Of a stretch of 10,132 bases of DNA, positions 5,767 to 10,132 are shown in pieces (the first letter of the stretch is position 1; each line of letters starts with the position of its first letter). Made by a program: the position numbers and the translations under genes. This stretch comes from DATMQA01 sp035566895. Lineage in GTDB: Bacteria; Verrucomicrobiota; Verrucomicrobiia; Limisphaerales; UBA8199. The stretch is from the NCBI GenBank assembly GCA_035566895.1, contig DATMQA010000217.1, positions 1 through 10,132 of the forward strand. The letters run 5' to 3'. The notes under the pieces are model-generated. The model had not been told where the DNA came from. It made no database searches and was given only the letters and a program-made list of their open reading frames with translations.

Positions 5767-6876
5767 TCAGCTTCCCTTCTTGGCCGGATGGGCTTCCAGA
5801 TTAGCGACCACTTGCTTCAGCTTTTCCTGTGCGGCGGCATCCTCCGGCAGCGCCTCGGACTGAAACGCCGGATACAGTTTATCCCAGATGGCATTCATCT
5901 CGCCTTGGAAGTTGCCGGTGTCGGCCGTGATAGCGAGCACCGCATCCTTGTCGGGAATCTCGACGCAGAGCTGGCCGCCGGCGCCGTCACCGCGGAAAGC
6001 ATTGTGGGTGCAACGCCAGAATTGAAAGCCATAGCCTTGCTGCCAATCGATGCCAATTTTGCTGTGTCCTTCCTGGTCGTTGGGCACCTGCTTGCTCGTC
6101 GCCTGTTCGATCCATTTTTCCGGAACCAACTGCTTGCCGTTCCACTTCCCTTTTTGCAGGTAAAGCTGGCCGAACTTGGCGATGTCTTCCGTGCAAAGCT
6201 TGAGGCCATAGCCGCCGAGCGAATTGCCCTCGGGACTGCTGGCCCATTCGGGATGTTCGATCCCCAGCGGGTCAAACAATCGCGGCTTGAGAAATTCCAG
6301 CGTGGTCTGGCCCGTCACCTTGGTCACGATGGCCGAGAGGGTGTAGCTGCCCATGGTATTGTATTGAAAATGCGTGCCGGGCTGGTGCGGAACGGGGTGG
6401 GCCAGGAACTGCTTTACCGAAGGTCCCCCGCCGACGGACTTCGGCTCGGTGTCGTGGCCGCAGGTCATGGTGAGCAGGTCGCGCACTTTCATGGCCTTGA
6501 GATTTTCTGAAGGGTCAGCCGGCGCGTCGGCGGGAAAGAACTTCAGCACAGGATCGTCCAGGCTTAGTTTTCCGTCGGCGATCGCCAATCCGACGGCCGT
6601 TGAATTGAAGCTCTTGCTGAGCGAGGCCAAATTATGTGGTTTGTCCGCCGCCTCGGGTTTCCACCATCCCTCGGCGAGCACGCGGCCATGCCGCACGAGC
6701 ATGAAGCTGTGCAGCGTATTTATCTTATCGGCCGCTTCGACAAAATCGCGAATGGCCTGGGACGAAATGCCCTGGGCCTCCGGCGTGCTTCGCGGTAGCG
6801 GCGTGCTGCCCGCGTGCGCGCGAGCGCTCGAAAAAATTGCGACGCTCAACGCCGAAAGCAGCGCTCTGTGTTTCAT
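5767..6876 (-). CDS. Exported serine hydrolase, class C beta-lactamase family
   Basis: A 369-residue member of the serine beta-lactamase/penicillin-binding-protein-like fold that also includes esterases and D-aminopeptidases, so substrate is open. I chose ATG 6876 (MKHRALLSAL) because it starts a signal peptide ending around ARAHAG (19-23). The in-frame ATG at 6969 adds 31 atypical residues. The nucleophile motif S-x-x-K is S85-L-S-K88 within HNLASLSKSFNS. The second motif is Y172-N173-T174 in FQYNTMGSYTLSAI, a common variant of YxN. The third, usually KTG, is represented by the glycine-rich RGDGAGGQ (295-302), as in many non-lactamase members. The mature domain PEAQGISSQ to about residue 335 is full length, followed by a short helical charged tail. 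A TTGACA/TAGACA promoter lies directly upstream. It converges with the toxin gene, so is not in its operon. Confidence 0.82.
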   Translation of the reverse strand: MKHRALLSALSVAIFSSARAHAGSTPLPRSTPEAQGISSQAIRDFVEAADKINTLHSFMLVRHGRVLAEGWWKPEAADKPHNLASLSKSFNSTAVGLAIADGKLSLDDPVLKFFPADAPADPSENLKAMKVRDLLTMTCGHDTEPKSVGGGPSVKQFLAHPVPHQPGTHFQYNTMGSYTLSAIVTKVTGQTTLEFLKPRLFDPLGIEHPEWASSPEGNSLGGYGLKLCTEDIAKFGQLYLQKGKWNGKQLVPEKWIEQATSKQVPNDQEGHSKIGIDWQQGYGFQFWRCTHNAFRGDGAGGQLCVEIPDKDAVLAITADTGNFQGEMNAIWDKLYPAFQSEALPEDAAAQEKLKQVVANLEAHPAKKGS

Positions 6877-6883
6877 GCCGGGA

Positions 6884-6912
6884 TGTCTATCCGTAAGTGA
6901 TCGAGGTGTCAA
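6884..6912 (-). promoter_or_regulatory. Candidate promoter of the serine hydrolase gene
   Basis: On the minus strand a perfect TTGACA (6912-6907) is followed after exactly 17 bp by TAGACA (6889-6884, 3 of 6 matches to TATAAT). Only 7 nt then separate it from the ATG at 6876, so the message would be leaderless or nearly so. This agrees with the lack of a Shine-Dalgarno before this start. Confidence 0.45.
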
Positions 6913-7040
6913 ACGGGAAGGCGCGATCCTCTTCGAGAGCAAGCCAGAGGAGACGAGAGGGGGTAACATAGGAATAGGATGGCAAGCGCAGGACGTTTGA
7001 TTTTCCGATCAATCATAGTCACTTAATGTGATAGTTCGGA

Positions 7041-7054
7041 GCTTGGTGCTTGGC
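7041..7054 (+). repeat. Short tandem repeat in the sulfatase-serine hydrolase spacer
   Basis: GCTTGGT is followed immediately by GCTTGGC in the 231-bp spacer 6877-7107, which otherwise holds only the serine hydrolase promoter candidate and a small dyad (TCAC-TTAAT-GTGA, 7019-7031). The repeat is brief and degenerate. It may be a remnant of a dispersed spacer repeat; nothing indicates a function. Confidence 0.25.
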
Positions 7055-7107
7055 GTTTATTGGTGGGTCTGACAAAACAGGGGCATGGTCTCCCCTCGAA
7101 CCGGGTT

Positions 7108-9228
7108 TCATCGCCGGTCGAGCTCGATGAGGACGGATTCGATTGAGCCGGTGAATCGGTTGGCCTCGGAGTACGGCCCGACCAATCCACCCTGGTCGGA
7201 GCCGACTTCCAAGCCGTCCTGCGGCATGGTTTTGATCGGGCCCGGGGCTTTGCCGGCGGCGACCGGTTGGTCGTCCAACGTGAGCGTCAGGTTGCCACCG
7301 GTTTCGAACCGAGCAACGGCGAGGTGCGGTCCGGCGACGTTCTGCGGGGTGGCGATGGTGGCGGCCTCGGCCGTAGCGGTCCGCAGCAGGAAGGTGAGCT
7401 TGCCGTCTTTCAGGAACAGCGAATAACCGCGGGTCGCGCCGCCCTGGGCGACGATGACGCCGTTGGTCCCCCGGGCATCAAACCTGGCGGTGATGGTAAA
7501 GCCGCGTCCGGCGATGGCGGGAGCATGGGCGCGGTCCAGGTGGTCGCCCATTTTCAGATTGAAACGGGTCTCGCTGCTGAGCGGTCCCGGGGAGCGAGGG
7601 CGTTTGGCCGTATCTTTCCAGCCGCCGAGCGGCAGCACATTGGCGCGCGAGGCGTATTCATCCCATTTGGCGGCGAGTGCCCGCGCGCGGTCGGGCTGGG
7701 CGCCGGCGAGGTCGCGCTGCTCGGTGCGGTCGGCGATGACGTCGTAGAGGCGCCAGGGCTGGTCGGCCAGGGCGACGAGTTTCCAACGGCCATCGAGCAT
7801 GGCGCGATTGCCTTCGTGCTCCCAAAAAATCGGTTGTTTGCGGGCCAGCGGTTTGCCGGAGAAGGCCGGGCGCAAGCTGACGCCCTCCAAGGGCGTGAGA
7901 GGTTTGCCGTTGAATTGTCGCGGGTATTGGGCGCCGCCGACGTCGAGGCAGGTCGCCATGATGTCGATGACGTGGCCCGGCTGGGGTTCGAGTTTGCCGT
8001 TGCGCTTTGGCGGGATGCCTTTGGGCCAGTGGGCAATCAGCGGCGTGGCGATGCCGCCTTCATCGGTGTAATGCTTGTAGCGGACGAAAGGGGTGTTGTT
8101 GAGGGTGGCCCAGCATTGGCCGACATAGACATCGGAGTGGGCGTCGCCGGGGTGAGCGCCGACCAGGCGGCCCGGGACGCCGCTCTCGGCATTGCCGCCG
8201 TTGTCGCTGAGGAACAGGACAAGGGTGTTGTCCAGCACGCCGCGCTGCCGGAGGCCGTCGATGAGGGCGCCGACGGCTTTGTCCATGTGTTCGACGACGG
8301 CGGCGTAAATGGCCATGATGTTATCGTAGCGATCCTGTTGCTCGGGGGTGAGGGTGTCCCAGGCGGGGACGACGTCGAGACGCGGGGAGAGGGGCCAGGA
8401 TTTGTCAATCAGGCCGAGCTCGATTTGGCGGTGGTAGCGGGCCTCGCGCAATTTGTCCCAGCCGATTTTGAATTTGCCGCGCCAGCGGGCGATGTCTTCG
8501 GGCGGGGCTTGGAGCGGGAAATGGGGCGCGTTGTGCGCGACGTAAAGGAAGAAGGGCTTGCCAGCCGCGCGCGCTTCATCGACAAATTTCAGGCCATATT
8601 CGGTCCACAGATCGGTGGAGTACCAGGATTGGGGCAAGGGGGAATTGGTGCGTCCAAGGTTTTGGCCATTGAGAAAGAGCTCGGCGTTGGGCGAATCAGA
8701 AAAGTAGAAGCCACCGGCGACGGAGTTGAGGGAACGGTCGAAACCGCGGCCCCAGGGGGTGACGCCGTGGTTTTGTCCGACGTGCCATTTGCCGGTCATG
8801 GCGGTGAAATAGCCGGCGGGTTTGAGGGCTTCGGCGATGGTGAGGGATTGGTCGTTAAGCCGGCCGCTGTAACCGGGCAACGTCTGGCCCTCGGCATTCT
8901 TATGCTCCTCGGTCATGTGGCCTACGCCGGCCTGGTGAGGATACAAGCCGGTGAGCAGCGAGGCGCGGGTGGGACAACAACGGGCGGTGTTGTGGAACTG
9001 GGTGAAACGCACGCCGCCGCGCGCGAGCTTGTCGAGGTTGGGCGTAGTAATCTCGCCGCCGTAACAGCCGATGTCCGAGTAGCCCATGTCGTCCACGAGG
9101 ATGACGACGATGTTGGGACGGGGTGCGGCGTGGAGGGCGACCGCGGGGAGGAACAAGATGGCTAAGAGGGCGGCGAAGGGTTTGAGGGGAGTGGATTTGG
9201 TGAGGCGGAGGCGGAAGTCAGGCTTCAT
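7108..9228 (-). CDS. Exported formylglycine sulfatase with C-terminal LamG-like domain
   Basis: A 706-residue S1-type (alkaline-phosphatase fold) sulfatase that would cleave sulfate esters, probably from sulfated polysaccharide, outside the cytoplasm. I chose ATG 9228, giving a signal peptide with core FAALLAILFLPAVALHA and cleavage near residue 34. The active site is complete in this numbering: calcium ligands D46-D47 in VDDMGYSD, the formylglycine cysteine C84 in CCPTRASLLTG with R88, K147 and H149 (TGKWHVG), H232 (AHNAPHFP), D342-N343 (SDNGG) and K385 (KHYTDEGG). It depends on a formylglycine-generating enzyme, which is not in the window. The sulfatase domain ends near 535. Residues about 550-706 form a beta-rich LamG/concanavalin-like domain (GFTITARFDARGTNGVIVAQ, GYSLFLKDGKL, TGSIESVLIEL), making it longer than typical sulfatases. 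The desulfated substrate is unknown. A TATGCT hexamer lies 6 nt before the start. Confidence 0.9.
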   Translation of the reverse strand: MKPDFRLRLTKSTPLKPFAALLAILFLPAVALHAAPRPNIVVILVDDMGYSDIGCYGGEITTPNLDKLARGGVRFTQFHNTARCCPTRASLLTGLYPHQAGVGHMTEEHKNAEGQTLPGYSGRLNDQSLTIAEALKPAGYFTAMTGKWHVGQNHGVTPWGRGFDRSLNSVAGGFYFSDSPNAELFLNGQNLGRTNSPLPQSWYSTDLWTEYGLKFVDEARAAGKPFFLYVAHNAPHFPLQAPPEDIARWRGKFKIGWDKLREARYHRQIELGLIDKSWPLSPRLDVVPAWDTLTPEQQDRYDNIMAIYAAVVEHMDKAVGALIDGLRQRGVLDNTLVLFLSDNGGNAESGVPGRLVGAHPGDAHSDVYVGQCWATLNNTPFVRYKHYTDEGGIATPLIAHWPKGIPPKRNGKLEPQPGHVIDIMATCLDVGGAQYPRQFNGKPLTPLEGVSLRPAFSGKPLARKQPIFWEHEGNRAMLDGRWKLVALADQPWRLYDVIADRTEQRDLAGAQPDRARALAAKWDEYASRANVLPLGGWKDTAKRPRSPGPLSSETRFNLKMGDHLDRAHAPAIAGRGFTITARFDARGTNGVIVAQGGATRGYSLFLKDGKLTFLLRTATAEAATIATPQNVAGPHLAVARFETGGNLTLTLDDQPVAAGKAPGPIKTMPQDGLEVGSDQGGLVGPYSEANRFTGSIESVLIELDRR

Positions 9229-9234
9229 GGACCG

Positions 9235-9240
9235 AGCATA
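9235..9240 (-). promoter_or_regulatory. Candidate -10 element of the sulfatase gene
   Basis: The minus strand reads TATGCT (4 of 6 matches to TATAAT), then CGGTCC, then the ATG at 9228. Standard geometry would place transcription start on or beside the A of the ATG, giving a leaderless message. There is no good -35; that position falls inside the palindrome at 9249-9309. Confidence 0.35.
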
Positions 9241-9248
9241 GTCAGACC

Positions 9249-9309
9249 GGCAAAAAGATGGAGGCAAAAAAATAAAAGATCTTCATCTTTTTGCCGCCAT
9301 CTTTTTGCC
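9249..9309. repeat. Four-unit palindromic element B upstream of the sulfatase gene
   Basis: Units GGCAAAAAGATG (9249-9260) and GGCAAAAAAATA (9263-9274) are followed by two inverted copies CATCTTTTTGCC (9284-9295 and 9298-9309), all at 14-bp spacing. The outer arms pair perfectly over 13 bp (9249-9261 with 9297-9309). After one mismatch the inner arms pair over 8 bp more. It lies between the PmbA-like stop and the sulfatase start. Transcribed on the minus strand it is a strong hairpin and may also terminate the upstream gene. No U-tract follows the outer stem. Confidence 0.75.
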
Positions 9310-9351
9310 AGCTCGGGCAGAGATTCCAGGGATGTGCGTCAGCCTGACCTT

Positions 9352-10132
9352 TCACACCGCTTCGGACTGCGAGCTGAAATGGAAGGCCTTGACCTTCAGG
9401 GCGGGCATCAGCTCGGCGCCGCGGCCTTGCGACTCGGAGCCGCTCACTCGCTCGGCAGCGCCAATCATCTCGACGTTGCCCGGCGCCAGCAACTCCAGCA
9501 GGCTTTGGTTGAACCGGAAATTGCGGACGGGGTACTGAATCTTGCCATTCTCGATGTACCACACGCCGTCCCGGGTCAAGCCGGTGAACAGTTCTGTTCG
9601 CGGGTCCACACCGCGGATGTACCAGAAGCGGCTGACGAGCAGGCCGCGCGCGGTGGACTTGATCATCTCCTCGACGCTGACGCCTGGCATTGAACTTTCT
9701 AAAATCGAATTCACCGGCCCCGGCGTCGGTTGCTTGCCCTGCTTCTGCGCCCAATAGCGCGAGTAGTGCAGGTTTTCCAAGACGCCGTTGCGCACAAAAT
9801 AAATCTTCTCCGCCGGGATGCCGTCCTGCGCCGCCGATGAAGCCGGCAGCTCGGGATGCCAGGGATCGCTATAGACATTAATGCGCTCGTCGAAAATCTG
9901 TTCGCCGACTTTGGTTTTGCCGCCGGGAACAGAATACGGACTGCGCCCTTCGTCGGCGCTACGCGCATCGAAGCCAAGATGGATGAGGTCGCCGGCGGCC
10001 TGCTCTTCGAGGATCACCGGGTAGACGCCGGGCTCAAGCGTGTGCGGATTTTGCGAGGTCAGCGCCTTCTGGATGGACTCGCGCCCGATCCGCGCGGTGT
10101 TCAGCCTGGCAATATCGAAATGGTTGCGCAGA
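9352..10132 (-). CDS. PmbA/TldE-like protein of the TldD/PmbA family, C-terminal part
   Basis: The last 259 residues of a gene that enters from the right edge; the frame is open to position 10132. The family is clear from the C-terminal domain: MPGVSVEEMIKSTARGLLVSRFWYIRGVDPRTELFTGLTRDGVWYIENGKIQYPVRNFRFNQS carries the conserved FWYIR-x-VDPRT, TGLTRDG and NFRFN blocks. TldD/TldE form a heterodimeric metalloprotease that degrades unfolded peptides or matures small ribosomal peptides. The catalytic subunit has HExxxH after the central PVxL strand. Here the matching region (PVILEEQAAGDLIHLGFDARSADEGRSPYS) has a lone His and no HExxxH. This is therefore probably the non-catalytic PmbA/TldE-like partner, and a TldD gene is expected just upstream, outside the window. 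The N-terminal domain is mostly missing. Its stop is followed by palindrome B. No peptide precursor gene is visible nearby. Confidence 0.85.
   Translation of the reverse strand, partial: LRNHFDIARLNTARIGRESIQKALTSQNPHTLEPGVYPVILEEQAAGDLIHLGFDARSADEGRSPYSVPGGKTKVGEQIFDERINVYSDPWHPELPASSAAQDGIPAEKIYFVRNGVLENLHYSRYWAQKQGKQPTPGPVNSILESSMPGVSVEEMIKSTARGLLVSRFWYIRGVDPRTELFTGLTRDGVWYIENGKIQYPVRNFRFNQSLLELLAPGNVEMIGAAERVSGSESQGRGAELMPALKVKAFHFSSQSEAV

Noticed and set aside
6997..7012. TTGAT-N6-ATCAA inverted repeat in the serine hydrolase upstream region
   Set aside because: Only 5-bp AT-rich arms; such a pattern is expected by chance in a 231-bp AT-richer spacer.
7267..9165. A 632-codon open frame on the plus strand opposite the sulfatase gene
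   Set aside because: It lies wholly antisense to a gene with a complete sulfatase active site. Its translation is Gly/Val/Glu-rich with no recognisable domain, as expected of an antisense frame in high-GC DNA.
9242..9754. A 170-codon minus-strand frame near the PmbA-like gene
   Set aside because: It is out of frame with the conserved TldD/PmbA C-terminal blocks over the same bases; its end is written in the palindrome.
1..10132. tRNA, rRNA, CRISPR array, insertion sequence or phage genes
   Set aside because: No spaced identical repeats, no transposase, integrase or phage structural protein, and no recognisable RNA gene were found on either strand.
4909..10132. A link between the PmbA-like protein and the toxin-antitoxin pair (protease degrading the antitoxin)
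   Set aside because: TldD/TldE degrades the CcdA antitoxin in E. coli, but here the genes are 4 kb apart on opposite strands with two unrelated genes between them; no sequence evidence ties them.

Overview
The window is a roughly 60% GC bacterial chromosome segment with eight protein genes: six complete, one cut at each edge. It has no RNA gene, CRISPR array or transposase that I can see. The mix suggests a soil or freshwater member of Verrucomicrobiota (or a Planctomycetota-like relative). Reasons are a secreted formylglycine-type sulfatase with a C-terminal lectin-like domain, a DUF5060/DUF4038-type glycoside hydrolase, a PmbA/TldD-family protein, a DUF3300-DUF2950 pair, weak Shine-Dalgarno use, and intergenic spacers rich in small palindromic or degenerate repeats. 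This assignment is inference from gene content, not from a marker gene.

Layout, left to right. Positions 1-2067 (minus strand) hold an operon: a DUF3300 lipoprotein with a very long proline-rich tail, then, 23 bp downstream, a DUF2950 protein cut off by the left edge. Positions 2334-2912 (minus) hold an unrecognised small secreted protein. Positions 3100-4734 (minus) hold a secreted multidomain glycoside hydrolase. Positions 4909-5710 (plus) hold the only plus-strand genes, a DUF1778-type antitoxin and GNAT acetyltransferase toxin overlapping by 8 bp, in visibly more AT-rich DNA than the neighbours. Positions 5767-6876 (minus) hold an exported class-C-beta-lactamase-fold serine hydrolase. Positions 7108-9228 (minus) hold an exported sulfatase fused to a LamG-like domain. 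Positions 9352-10132 (minus) hold the C-terminal part of a PmbA/TldE-like protein.

The glycoside hydrolase and sulfatase, both with signal peptides, fit extracellular or periplasmic breakdown of (sulfated) polysaccharide, but they are not in one operon here. DUF3300 and DUF2950 often occur together and probably act together at the cell envelope. The toxin-antitoxin pair is a self-contained cassette inserted between minus-strand metabolic genes.

The most unusual structure is intergenic. Two palindromes (5697-5760 and 9249-9309) share one architecture: two direct copies of a purine-rich 12-mer followed by two inverted copies, with 14-15 bp periodicity. Their sequences have diverged. The toxin reading frame ends inside the first. 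The second abuts the probable sulfatase promoter. Other spacers carry further hairpins and degenerate repeats. Several first-in-operon genes lack a Shine-Dalgarno but have a promoter-like hexamer 6-7 nt before the ATG, which suggests leaderless transcripts, whereas the internal operon genes have recognisable ribosome binding sites. No intergenic stretch exceeds 300 bp; the longest is 2068-2333.
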